From the NCBI RefSeq assembly GCF_902712855.1, contig NZ_LR743507.1:558001-622000 (forward strand): a stretch of 64,000 nucleotides of DNA, given 5' to 3'. The translations under genes were made by a program, and so were the position numbers. Below the pieces are notes generated by a model. The model was not told the origin of the DNA, ran no database searches, and saw nothing but the letters and a program-made list of their open reading frames with translations. This DNA comes from Variovorax paradoxus. Its GTDB lineage: Bacteria > Pseudomonadota > Gammaproteobacteria > Burkholderiales > Burkholderiaceae_C. Shown here in pieces: positions 7,469 through 16,069 of this stretch. Within the stretch, counting starts at the first letter, position 1, and each line of letters begins with the position of its first letter.

Positions 7469-8378
7469 GGCGGGCTCCTTGGGTCGTGATCAGGCCCGGA
7501 ATGGGCAGTTCGGCGGGTTCGGGCGCGGGGCGCGCGGGCACCATCAGGCGGGCGACAGCGCCGCACACCACGGCCAGCACCACCAGGCCCAGCGCGTTGT
7601 GCGCCCACGGCGCGAGCGGATGGCCGGCGCCCTCGAAGGCGATCAGCAGGCTGTTGCGCGCGATGTTGCCGGCCAGCACCAGCAAGCCGACCATCGGCAG
7701 GCGGCGCAGGAAGCCGCGGTCGGAACGGCCAGCCCACAGCGCCACCGCGCAGGCGGTGAAGTAGCCGAGCCAGACCATCTGCACGCCCGAGCAGGGTGCG
7801 TCCACGATCACCAGGCGGCCATCGATCATGAGCGTGGCGCCTTCGCGCGCCACCTCGAAGCCCGGCGCCAGCAGCCAGCGGCTGACTTCGGCCGTCACCA
7901 CGCGCAGCGGATAGCCGGCGTAGAACTGCAGCGACGACAGCAGCGGCAGCGCGAGCACCGCAAGCCCCGCCACCGGCAGCGCCGCCACGCGCCTCGGCAG
8001 GAACGCCAGCAGGCCGCAAGCCAGCGCCAGCACGGCCACCAGCCCGGCCGCGAGCGGCGGCAGTGCCGGCACGCCACCGACCCCGGTGCGCAGCACCGTC
8101 GCGAGCACGGTGCCCGCGCCGGCCAGCGCGAGCCAGCCCAGGCGCGGCGAGGCGCGCAGTTCGCGACGCCGGTTCCAGGCCAGCGCCGCGAGCGCGACCA
8201 ACGCCAGCAGGCCCATCGGATCGTCGGAGCCGTCGCGCATGCGCTGCAGCATCCAGGCCCAGGTGGGCACCAGCGCGGCGAACTGCAGTGCGAGCCAGCC
8301 GGCGGCGGGCGTGCGGTCGATGTGGATGCCCCAGTCCACGATGCGCGGATGACGGTGGGCGAGTGTTGCCAGAGACAT
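7449..8378 (-). CDS. Exosortase (membrane-embedded cysteine transpeptidase family)
   Basis: A 309-residue polytopic membrane protein with about eight hydrophobic segments. The exosortase/archaeosortase catalytic triad is visible: Cys196 in DAPCSGVQM, Arg241 in GNIARNSLL and His260 in WAHNALGL. Exosortases recognise PEP-CTERM-type tails on exported proteins, cleave them and are thought to attach the product to the surface. A good ribosome binding site (AGAGGAA) stands before the ATG at 8378. The only visible partner is the VIT/VWA protein encoded just upstream, whose tail has a PEP motif, hydrophobic stretch and arginine cluster. This looks like a dedicated one-target system. I do not assign an Xrt subtype. 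Confidence 0.88.
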   Translation of the reverse strand: MSLATLAHRHPRIVDWGIHIDRTPAAGWLALQFAALVPTWAWMLQRMRDGSDDPMGLLALVALAALAWNRRRELRASPRLGWLALAGAGTVLATVLRTGVGGVPALPPLAAGLVAVLALACGLLAFLPRRVAALPVAGLAVLALPLLSSLQFYAGYPLRVVTAEVSRWLLAPGFEVAREGATLMIDGRLVIVDAPCSGVQMVWLGYFTACAVALWAGRSDRGFLRRLPMVGLLVLAGNIARNSLLIAFEGAGHPLAPWAHNALGLVVLAVVCGAVARLMVPARPAPEPAELPIPGLITTQGARHVDTVL

Positions 8379-8461
8379 TCGTTGTTCCTCTTGTGTTCTT
8401 GCCGGCTGCGCTTCATTCGGCCTGCCGCGGACGGCACGAAGTGCGGGCAGCCTGGGTGATC

Positions 8462-10531
8462 TCATGCCGTGAACCGGCGTGCGTCGTTGCGGCGCGCGCG
8501 GCGGCGCAGCATGGCCAGCATCGACAGCACCACGGCGATGGCGCCGAGCGATTCGGGTTCGGGCGTGCTCGGCACTTCGGTGCCCATCGTCGGCACGGCA
8601 AGCTCGCTCACGCCCTGCGGCAGGGGCAGCGGCTGGCTCACCTGCGCGCTGTCCTGCGGCGCCACGTTGCGCACCACCTTGTCGACGGCAATGAAGCTCG
8701 TGTATTGCGTGAGCAGGCTGTACTTCAGGCCGAGCTCGGTGATGCGGTCCTTGAAGGCGGTGCCGCCTTCCAGCGTTTCCTGGTCGCTCAGGCTCTGGAT
8801 GCGGTGGCGCGCCCACAGCGTGCGCAGCGCGGCAGTGTCCTGCCGGGTGCGGCTGTCGATGCGCACTTCCTCGCGGTACGGGCCGCCGGCGCCCTGGCCT
8901 TCGATGATCACCCGGCCCCGGGGCTCGCCGCGCCACTTGCCGAACACGATCACCGGGCGTTCGCCCAGCACGTCGGGCAGCGCCTGCGGCTCGACGTCGT
9001 ACACGTCGAGGCCGCCGAAGGTGGCCTTCACGCTGGTGAGCACCGGCGACTCGACCATGCGGCGGAAGCGTGCCGCCTGCTCGGGCGCCTGCACCGGGTC
9101 GGTGATGATGAAGGGTTCGCCCATGCCGGCGCGCGCAATGCCCTCCATCAGGCTGCGGTTGACGGAAGAGCCGATGCCGAAGGCGAACACGTTGGCTTTC
9201 GACAGGTTGTTGCGTACCAGCTCGAAGGCTTCTTTCTCCACCGTCACGTAGCCGTCGGTCACCACCACCACGGTGCGCGACACGTTCGCTTCCTTCGGTT
9301 CGGCGTACACGCGCCTGAGCGCCGGAATCAGCTCGGTGCTGCCGCTGCCGCTGTAGTTCTGGATGGTGGCGAGCGCCTGATCGATGTTGGCGCGGGTGGC
9401 GGGCACCGACTTCGGCGACAGCATCCTGCTGCTGCCCGAGAACAGCAGCACGTTGAAGGTGTCGCTCGGGCGCAGCCCGCCGATGAGGCGCTGCAGCACC
9501 GTCTTGGCGGTGTCGAGCGGAAAGCCGTGCATCGAGCCCGAGATGTCGACCACGAAGATGTAGTCGCGCGGCGAGATCGCGCTGGCGGCCACCGCCTTGG
9601 GCGGCTCCACCATCGCGAGGAAGAAGTTCTCGGCGTTTTCGCCCTGGCCCTTGTAGAGCATCAGCCCCGATTCGATCTTCTCGCCCGCGAGGCGGTAGTC
9701 GAGCACGAAGTCGCGGTTGTCGGCGGGCCGGCCGTCCGCCGCGAGCACGATGTCGGCGTGCTGGTCCTCGTCGCTCTTCTTCACGTCGATGGCGTGCGTG
9801 GCCGAGCGGATTTCCTTCAGGCCCATCGGCGTGTCGATGGTGGCCTTGAGCCTGAAGCCGGTGGCTGGCGCGCTGCCCGCGGGCAGCGTGGGCTGCGCCA
9901 CCCACTGGGCGTTGGCGTTCTCCGACTGCGGCGAGTTGTAGCGCGGGCCGACCACGGTCGGGAACACGAACTGGTAGTTGCCCGACTGCGGCACCAGCAG
10001 CTCGGTGTAGCGCAGCTCCACCTTCACGTCGTCGCCGGGCAGGATGTTGGCGACGTTCATCTGGAACACGTTGGGCAGGTGCTGCTCGAGCAGCGCGGCG
10101 GTCTTGCCTTCCTTCTTGGCCGCGTCGTACTCGATCTGCGCCTGCTGCTTCTCGCGGATCTGCGCGGTGATGAGCCGGTCGGCCAGCCGCACGTTGAGGC
10201 CGCTCACCGCCGCCTTGGTCGAGCCGGGAAACACGTACTTCGCCTCGATGGCGCGCTGGCCTTCGTTGCGGTAGGTCTGCGTGACCGTCACGTCGGCGAT
10301 CACGCCAGAAATCTTCACCGACACCTCGGTGCCTTTCAGCGGCAGGCGGTCGACCGAAGGGTCGTCGCTCTTCACGAAGAAGTACGGGCTCTCGGTCTTC
10401 AGGCGCGGGCCGGCGGCCGCTTCCTGCGCCTGCACCGGGCGCACGCCCATGGCGATGAAGCCTGCCGCGGCCAGGCTCACGGTGGCGAGCCAGAGCCAGC
10501 GGCCGGGACGTGGGGTGGTGTGGGCATTCAT
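8462..10531 (-). CDS. VIT and VWA domain protein with PEP-CTERM-like sorting tail
   Basis: A 689-residue exported protein. Residues 1-35 form a signal peptide ending RPVQAQ. A VIT (vault/inter-alpha-trypsin) domain spans about 45-180 (DRLPLKGTEVSVKISGVIADVTVTQTYRNEG and onwards). A von Willebrand A domain starts near 322; its metal-site motif DISGSM begins at residue 329. The C-terminus reads TPEPESLGAIAVVLSMLAMLRRRARR: a PEP-type motif, a hydrophobic helix and an arginine cluster, the pattern recognised by exosortases. It probably ends up outside the inner membrane as an adhesion or envelope-stress protein. The start at 10531 (ATGAATGCC) gives a clean signal peptide. It is divergent from creD, and a CreB-type site lies upstream. 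The layout resembles VIT/VWA proteins paired with sortases in marine Proteobacteria, here with an exosortase instead. Confidence 0.9.
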   Translation of the reverse strand: MNAHTTPRPGRWLWLATVSLAAAGFIAMGVRPVQAQEAAAGPRLKTESPYFFVKSDDPSVDRLPLKGTEVSVKISGVIADVTVTQTYRNEGQRAIEAKYVFPGSTKAAVSGLNVRLADRLITAQIREKQQAQIEYDAAKKEGKTAALLEQHLPNVFQMNVANILPGDDVKVELRYTELLVPQSGNYQFVFPTVVGPRYNSPQSENANAQWVAQPTLPAGSAPATGFRLKATIDTPMGLKEIRSATHAIDVKKSDEDQHADIVLAADGRPADNRDFVLDYRLAGEKIESGLMLYKGQGENAENFFLAMVEPPKAVAASAISPRDYIFVVDISGSMHGFPLDTAKTVLQRLIGGLRPSDTFNVLLFSGSSRMLSPKSVPATRANIDQALATIQNYSGSGSTELIPALRRVYAEPKEANVSRTVVVVTDGYVTVEKEAFELVRNNLSKANVFAFGIGSSVNRSLMEGIARAGMGEPFIITDPVQAPEQAARFRRMVESPVLTSVKATFGGLDVYDVEPQALPDVLGERPVIVFGKWRGEPRGRVIIEGQGAGGPYREEVRIDSRTRQDTAALRTLWARHRIQSLSDQETLEGGTAFKDRITELGLKYSLLTQYTSFIAVDKVVRNVAPQDSAQVSQPLPLPQGVSELAVPTMGTEVPSTPEPESLGAIAVVLSMLAMLRRRARRNDARRFTA

Positions 10532-10636
10532 GGCGGTGTCCTTGTCCGTGCGAACTTGCACAGCCGCAACTTTCGCCAGCGCAGGAGAAGGAAATTGGAA
10601 GGCTCCTTGAAGCCGAAATGCGCGCGCCGCCGCTGT

Positions 10637-10652
10637 GTGAAGTCCGTGTGAA
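10637..10652 (-). promoter_or_regulatory. CreB-binding site (cre/blr tag) between the VIT/VWA gene and creD
   Basis: On the minus strand the sequence is TTCAC-ACGGAC-TTCAC, an exact match to the published CreB/BlrA consensus TTCAC-N6-TTCAC. It lies 106 bp upstream of the VIT/VWA start and 86 bp upstream of creD, so it could serve both divergent genes. A weaker partner on the plus strand, TTCAC-ACGGTC-TTCGG, is at 10671-10686. creB and creC are encoded at 16.7-19.1 kb. The sequence match is direct; binding is inferred. Confidence 0.82.
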
Positions 10653-10737
10653 GTGGCGCGGCGTCCGCCCTTCACACGGTCTTCGGGTCGCACGGCGAGC
10701 ATCGCGCCCATCGCCGAATACACAAGGAGAGAGAAAA

Positions 10738-12258
10738 ATGCTTCAGTTGCTGAAAGCCCTGCAGAGCTCGATGCTGGTCAAGGTGGCCGGCCTGTTCGTC
10801 CTGCTGCTGCTGCTGTGCATTCCGCTGGCCGAGATCGACTCGATCAACCGCGCACGCGGCGAGAGCCAGCGCGAAGCCGCCCGCGAGCTCGCCGCCACCT
10901 ACGCGGGCCGCCAGACCATGGTCGGCCCGCTGCTGCTGGTGCCGTACGTGGAACGCTGGATGGAGCCGCAGCGCAACGCTCAAGGCAAGGTGATCGGCCA
11001 GGAGGCACGCAGCAAGGAAATGGCCCATGTGGTGTTCCCCGACAAGCTGCACATCGAAGGCACGATGGCGCCGCAGGAGCGCTACCGCGGCATCTTCAGG
11101 ATTCCGTTCTACACGCTGAATGCCACCCTCGGCGGCGGCTTTTCGGCCTTCGACCCGAAGGCGGTGTCGCACAGCGAAACCGACTCGAAGATCGAGTTCA
11201 AGACACCCTTCGTCGCCTTCAACGTGAGCGACCTGCGCGGCCTCGACGGCTCGCCCGCGATGGTGATGGGCGGCGAGGCGCTGCGCTTCAGGCAGCGCGT
11301 GCCGGGCCTGGCCGACGACGTCTGGTTCGCCGACGGCATCCATGCGCCGCTCACCGGCGCCGCCCTCGCGGCATGGCAGGCCGGCACGCCCATCCCCTTC
11401 GAGATGAAGCTCGGCCTGGTCGGGCAGGACACGCTGGCCATCGCGCCCATTGCCGAGGAAACCACCGCGCACCTGAGCTCGCCCTGGGCGCACCCGAGCT
11501 TCGGCGGCCGCTTTCTCGCCGCCGAGCGCAGCGTGACGCCGCAGGGCTTCGACGCACACTGGCGCGTTTCCTCGCTGGTGACCGCGGCGCGCGAACAGGT
11601 GCGCGCCGGCCTGCAGGGCCGCGCCGCACCCACCGACGCCAATGATGCCGACGTGGCCACCAGCCCGTCGCGCTATGCCGAATCGGCCAGTGCCGCACCG
11701 CGCCGCAGCCTGGGCGCGCTCCAGACCTTCGACGTATCGCTCGCGCAGCCGATCAACGTGTACTCGATGAGCACGCGCGCAGGGAAGTACGGCGCGCTGT
11801 TCATCGGCCTTGTGCTGATGGCGGCCTTCATGTTCGAGCTGTTCCGCAAGCTGCGCCTGCACCCGATCCAATACGGCCTGGTGGGCCTGTCGATCGCGCT
11901 GTTCTTCCTGCTCCTGCTCGCGCTGTCCGAGAAGTTCGCATTCTGGATGGCCTATGCGGGCGCGGCGAGCGCCAGCGTGTTGCTGCTGGCGGTCTACTTC
12001 AGCGCGGTGCTCGAAGGCTGGCGGCGCGGCCTGTCGTTCGGCGCGTTCGTGGCGCTGCTGTACGCCGCGCTCTACGGCCTGCTGGCTTCCGAGAGCAATG
12101 CGCTGCTGCTCGGCGCGCTGCTGATCTTCGGCATGCTGGCCGCGCTGATGCTGGTCACGCGCAAGGTCGACTGGTATGCGCTGTCGCGCCGCAACGAAGC
12201 TGCATCCGCTGATTCCGCTGCACCTGCGCTGCCAGCCAACGAAGCGCAGCCGGCATGA
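10738..12258 (+). CDS. creD: Cell envelope integrity protein CreD
   Basis: A 506-residue inner-membrane protein of the CreD (CET) family. An N-terminal transmembrane helix (VAGLFVLLLLLCIPLAEIDSI) is followed by a large periplasmic domain beginning RARGESQREAARELAATYAGRQTMVGPLLLVPY, a family hallmark. Five or six helices close the protein after INVYSMSTRAGKYGALFIGLVLMAAFMFELF. In E. coli and Pseudomonas, CreD is induced by CreBC and helps envelope integrity and beta-lactam response. The ribosome binding site AAGGAGAGAG stands before the ATG at 10738. The CreB-type site is 86 bp upstream. It overlaps the GH3 gene by 4 bp (ATGA), so the two are co-translated. Confidence 0.93.
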   Translation: MLQLLKALQSSMLVKVAGLFVLLLLLCIPLAEIDSINRARGESQREAARELAATYAGRQTMVGPLLLVPYVERWMEPQRNAQGKVIGQEARSKEMAHVVFPDKLHIEGTMAPQERYRGIFRIPFYTLNATLGGGFSAFDPKAVSHSETDSKIEFKTPFVAFNVSDLRGLDGSPAMVMGGEALRFRQRVPGLADDVWFADGIHAPLTGAALAAWQAGTPIPFEMKLGLVGQDTLAIAPIAEETTAHLSSPWAHPSFGGRFLAAERSVTPQGFDAHWRVSSLVTAAREQVRAGLQGRAAPTDANDADVATSPSRYAESASAAPRRSLGALQTFDVSLAQPINVYSMSTRAGKYGALFIGLVLMAAFMFELFRKLRLHPIQYGLVGLSIALFFLLLLALSEKFAFWMAYAGAASASVLLLAVYFSAVLEGWRRGLSFGAFVALLYAALYGLLASESNALLLGALLIFGMLAALMLVTRKVDWYALSRRNEAASADSAAPALPANEAQPA

Positions 12259-13547
12259 AGCTGTTGCGGGTCACCGGCGCGGCCCTGGGCTGGCTTGTCC
12301 TGGCCACGCTGTGGTTCTGGGCCTGGCACCTGAAGGACCCGCACCTGCGCTTCATGCGCGCGTGGGAGCTGCCGCTGCTGCTTGCCGCGCTGGCCGTGTG
12401 CATCGCCATCGCATGGCGATTCGCGCGCGGCCTGCTGCGGCCGGTGGCGCTCGGCCTCGCGTTCGCCGGCCTGCTCACCGCGCTGTGCAACGAGGCCGCC
12501 TCGCGCCAGCACCGCGCTGAAGTGCGTGCCGCATCGGGCACCACTGCACAGAGGCTGGGCGCGCATTTCATCGTCGGCTACGACGATGTCAACGACCTGC
12601 GAGAACTGGCCCGCAAGGGCCTGATCGGCGGCATCTTCGTGACCGGTCGCAACGTGCGCGGCCGTTCGGCCGACGACCTGCGCAACGAGATCCAGGGCCT
12701 GCAGGCGTTGCGCCGCAAGGCCGGCCTGCCGCCGCTGGTGGTCGCGACCGACCAGGAGGGCGGTGCGGTCTCGCGGCTGTCGCCGATCGTCGAGCGCCAG
12801 CCCGCGCTGGCCAGCCTGCTCGAGGCGGACGTTCCCGAAGACCAGCTCTCCGAGCGCGCCCGCGGCTACGGCGCGAAGAAGGGCAGGGCATTGGCCGATC
12901 TGGGTGTCACACTCAACTTCAGCCCGGTGGTCGACCTTCGCCCCGGCCGCGCACCGGGGCGCTGGGACTTCCACACGCGCATCGACGAACGCGCCATCTC
13001 CAGCGACCCTGCCATCACCACGCAGGTGGCGCTCGCTTACGCGCAAGGCCTCGAATCTGCTGGCGTCCGCGCCACGCTGAAGCACTTTCCCGGCCTTGCC
13101 GGCGTGACCGAGGACACCCACCATTTCGCGGCCGAACTGCGCACGCCGGTGGCCCGGCTGGCAGCCTTCGACTGGAAACCATTTCAAGAAGTGTCGAAAC
13201 AATCTGACGCAGCGATCATGCTCGGGCATGTCATCCTTGCGGAACTCGACACGGAATACCCGGTCTCTTTCTCGCGCAGAATCGTGCAGCAGGTGATTCG
13301 AGGCGACTGGGGCTACCGAGGCCTGCTCGTCACCGACGACCTCACGATGGGCGCGGCCTACAACCGCGGTCTTTGCGATGCCACCGTCCGTGCGCTCGAC
13401 GCCGGCGTGGACCTCCTGCTGATCGCCTTCGACCACGACAAGTATTTCGACGCCATGCACTGCGCGCTGCAGGCCGCGCAGCGCGGCGCGCTCGACCTTC
13501 CGATGCTGGAACGCCGCGGCGCGCAGCGGCTCCAATCCTTTCGCTAG
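12255..13547 (+). CDS. Glycoside hydrolase family 3, NagZ-like, membrane-anchored
   Basis: A 430-residue protein with three N-terminal hydrophobic segments (to about residue 85) followed by a GH3 domain. Substrate-side motifs are VVATDQEGGAVSRL and LGVTLNFSPVVDLRP. KHFPGLAGVTEDTHHF corresponds to the NagZ KHFPGHGxxxxDSH loop: the acid/base Asp-x-His pair is kept as DTH but the GHG is replaced by GLA. The nucleophile Asp is expected in LLVTDDLTMGA. NagZ removes N-acetylglucosamine from muropeptides in cell-wall recycling; the membrane anchor and altered loop suggest a different site of action or substrate. Co-translation with creD places it in the CreBC envelope-stress response. Confidence 0.85.
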   Translation: MKLLRVTGAALGWLVLATLWFWAWHLKDPHLRFMRAWELPLLLAALAVCIAIAWRFARGLLRPVALGLAFAGLLTALCNEAASRQHRAEVRAASGTTAQRLGAHFIVGYDDVNDLRELARKGLIGGIFVTGRNVRGRSADDLRNEIQGLQALRRKAGLPPLVVATDQEGGAVSRLSPIVERQPALASLLEADVPEDQLSERARGYGAKKGRALADLGVTLNFSPVVDLRPGRAPGRWDFHTRIDERAISSDPAITTQVALAYAQGLESAGVRATLKHFPGLAGVTEDTHHFAAELRTPVARLAAFDWKPFQEVSKQSDAAIMLGHVILAELDTEYPVSFSRRIVQQVIRGDWGYRGLLVTDDLTMGAAYNRGLCDATVRALDAGVDLLLIAFDHDKYFDAMHCALQAAQRGALDLPMLERRGAQRLQSFR

Positions 13548-13561
13548 CCAGTCCTTTCCAT

Positions 13562-15976
13562 ATGTTCAAACGCTCAAGCTCCAACCCTCCCGACGGCACC
13601 GACGGCACCGATGGTGAGATCGCCGCCGATCCGAACCGCCGCTGGAAGCGCATCGCGGGGTGGGGCGCCATCGTGGTGGGCTCCGGCGCCCTGGTGGCGA
13701 TCGTCGCGGCCATCGTGGCCGTGGTCGCCATCTACCCGAAGCTGCCCGACGTGTCCGAGCTGGCCGACTACCGCCCCAAGTTGCCGCTGCGCGTGTACTC
13801 GAGCGAAGGCCAGATGATCGGCGAGTTCGGCGAGGAGCGGCGCACGCTCACGCCCTTCGCGAACATTCCCAAGGTGATGAAGGACGCGGTGCTTGCGGTG
13901 GAAGACGCCCGCTTCTACGACCACGGCGGCGTCGACTACAAGGGCTTCCTGCGCGCGGCCGTGGCCAGCCTGAAGGGCGGGCGCAAGCAGGGCGCTTCGA
14001 CCATCACCATGCAGGTGGCGCGCAACGTGTACCTGAGCTCGGAGCGCACGCTGAGCCGCAAGTCGTACGAGATCCTCCTGGCGCTGCGGCTCGAGCAGCA
14101 GCTCACGAAGGACCAGATCCTCGAGATCTACCTGAACCAGATCTACCTCGGCAACCGCGCCTACGGTTTTGCCGCCGCCGCCGAGACCTACTTCGGCAAG
14201 CCGCTGCAGAACGTCACCATCGCCGAGGCCGCGATGCTGGCCGGCCTGCCCAAGGCCCCGGGCGCCAACAACCCCGTGGCCAACCCGCGCCGCGCGCGGG
14301 CGCGCCAGTTGTACGTGATCGATCGCATGCAGGAAACCGGCTTCATCACGGCCGAACAGGCAGCGGCGGCGAAGAAGGAGGAACTCCACCTGCGCGACAG
14401 CGCCGACCCGAGCCGCCTTCATGCCGAGTACGTGGCCGAGACGGTCCGCCAGATGATGTACGCGCAGTACGGCGACAGCATCTACACGAGCGGCATGAAG
14501 GTCTACACCTCGCTGGTGGCGGCCGACCAGGCGGCCGCCTACCGCTCGCTGCGCAAGGGCATCATGGACTACGAGCGCCGCCAGCCCTACCGCGGCCCCG
14601 AGAAGTTCGTCGACCTGCCGACCGAGCAGAAGGAAGTCGACGAAGCAGTGGACGACGCGCTGGCCGAGCATCCCGACAACGGCGACGTGGTCGCTGCGGT
14701 GGTGCTCGATGCGAGCCCCAAGGAAATCAGCGCAGTGCGCGCCAACGGCGAGACCATCCAGATCACCGGCGACGGCCTGAAGCCTGCGCAGTCGGGCCTG
14801 GCCGCCAAGGCGCCGCCGAACATCAAGATCCGCCGCGGCGCGGTGATCCGCGCCGCGCGCACGCCGAAGAACACCTGGGAGATCACGCAGCTGCCCGAGG
14901 TGGAAGGCGCGTTCATCGGCATGGACCCGCGCAGCGGCGCCATCAAGGCGCTGGTGGGCGGCTTCGACTTCGGCAAGAACAAGTTCAACCACGTCACGCA
15001 GGCCTGGCGCCAGCCGGGCTCGAGCTTCAAGCCCTTCATCTACTCGGCCGCGCTCGAGAAGGGCTTCTCGCCCTCCACCGTGGTGAACGACGCGCCGCTG
15101 CACTTCGACGCCGCGGAGAACGGCGGCCAGCCCTGGGAGCCGAAGAACTTCGAGGGCACCTACGAAGGCCCGATGCCGCTGCGCACCGCGCTCATGAAGT
15201 CGAAGAACCTGGTCACGCTGCGTGTGCTGCAGTCGATCGGCGCGCCCTATGCGCAGGACTGGGTCACGAAGTTCGGCTTCGACAAGGACAAGCAGCCCGC
15301 CAACCTGCCGATGGGCCTGGGCGCCGGTTCGGTCACGCCGATGCAGATGGCCGTGGGCTACTCGGTGTTCGCCAACGGCGGCTACCGCGTGAATCCGTAC
15401 CTCGTCACGCGCGTGACCGACCTGCGCGACAAGGTCATCATGGAAACCGAGGCGCCGGTGCTCGACGAGACCCGCCGCGCCATTCCGCAGCGCAACGCCT
15501 TCATCATGGACTCGCTGCTGCAGAGCGTGGTGAAGAGCGGCACCGGCTTCAAGGCGCACCAGGCGCTCAAGCGCGACGACCTCTACGGCAAGACCGGCAC
15601 CACCAACGATTCGTTCGACACCTGGTTCGCGGGCTTCCAGCCGACCATGGTCGGCATCGCGTGGATCGGCTACGACACGCCGCGCCAGCTCGGCGTGCGC
15701 GGCGAGACCGGCGGCAGCCTGAGCCTGCCGATCTGGGTCGGCTTCATGCAGACCGCGCTGCAGGGCGTGCCCGTGACGCAGCCGGCCGAGCCGCCGGGCG
15801 TGGTGAGCGTCGACGGCGAGTGGTACTTCGACGACTTCACGCCGGGCCACAACGTGGCGAGCCTGGGCCTGGAAAGCACCGAGGCGCCGCAGCCGGTCGA
15901 GGTGCTCACCGGTGCACCGCTCGGCCCGCCGCCGCAGCCCGAGGAGCGCAACAAGATCCTGGATTTCTTCCGCTAG
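13562..15976 (+). CDS. mrcA: Class A penicillin-binding protein 1A
   Basis: An 804-residue bifunctional peptidoglycan synthase. A short cytoplasmic tail and one helix (AIVVGSGALVAIVAAIVAVVAIY) lead into the GT51 domain, with VEDARFYDHGGVDYKG (catalytic Glu), GGRKQGASTITMQVARNVYL and LNQIYLGNRAYGFAAAAETYF. An OB-like insert follows. The transpeptidase domain has SSFKPF (nucleophile Ser of SxxK), SKN (KSKNLVT) and the KTGTT box in LYGKTGTTNDSFDTWFAGF. It polymerises and cross-links the wall in the periplasm. The start ATG at 13562 follows the GH3 stop by 14 bp. A strong rho-independent terminator at 16002-16055 closes the unit. Confidence 0.96.
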   Translation: MFKRSSSNPPDGTDGTDGEIAADPNRRWKRIAGWGAIVVGSGALVAIVAAIVAVVAIYPKLPDVSELADYRPKLPLRVYSSEGQMIGEFGEERRTLTPFANIPKVMKDAVLAVEDARFYDHGGVDYKGFLRAAVASLKGGRKQGASTITMQVARNVYLSSERTLSRKSYEILLALRLEQQLTKDQILEIYLNQIYLGNRAYGFAAAAETYFGKPLQNVTIAEAAMLAGLPKAPGANNPVANPRRARARQLYVIDRMQETGFITAEQAAAAKKEELHLRDSADPSRLHAEYVAETVRQMMYAQYGDSIYTSGMKVYTSLVAADQAAAYRSLRKGIMDYERRQPYRGPEKFVDLPTEQKEVDEAVDDALAEHPDNGDVVAAVVLDASPKEISAVRANGETIQITGDGLKPAQSGLAAKAPPNIKIRRGAVIRAARTPKNTWEITQLPEVEGAFIGMDPRSGAIKALVGGFDFGKNKFNHVTQAWRQPGSSFKPFIYSAALEKGFSPSTVVNDAPLHFDAAENGGQPWEPKNFEGTYEGPMPLRTALMKSKNLVTLRVLQSIGAPYAQDWVTKFGFDKDKQPANLPMGLGAGSVTPMQMAVGYSVFANGGYRVNPYLVTRVTDLRDKVIMETEAPVLDETRRAIPQRNAFIMDSLLQSVVKSGTGFKAHQALKRDDLYGKTGTTNDSFDTWFAGFQPTMVGIAWIGYDTPRQLGVRGETGGSLSLPIWVGFMQTALQGVPVTQPAEPPGVVSVDGEWYFDDFTPGHNVASLGLESTEAPQPVEVLTGAPLGPPPQPEERNKILDFFR

Positions 15977-16001
15977 ATCCCGCCCGTCGAACAGAGGGCG
16001 A

Positions 16002-16055
16002 AGAAGGCGGGTCGCGGTGCCTACACTCGGTACTGCGACCCGCCTTCTCTTTTTT
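16002..16055 (+). terminator. Rho-independent terminator after mrcA
   Basis: AGAAGGCGGGTCGC at 16002-16015 pairs perfectly over 14 bp with GCGACCCGCCTTCT at 16035-16048, followed by a T run at 16051-16055. It ends the creD-GH3-mrcA unit. Confidence 0.92.
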
Positions 16056-16069
16056 CTCCCCACGCATCC

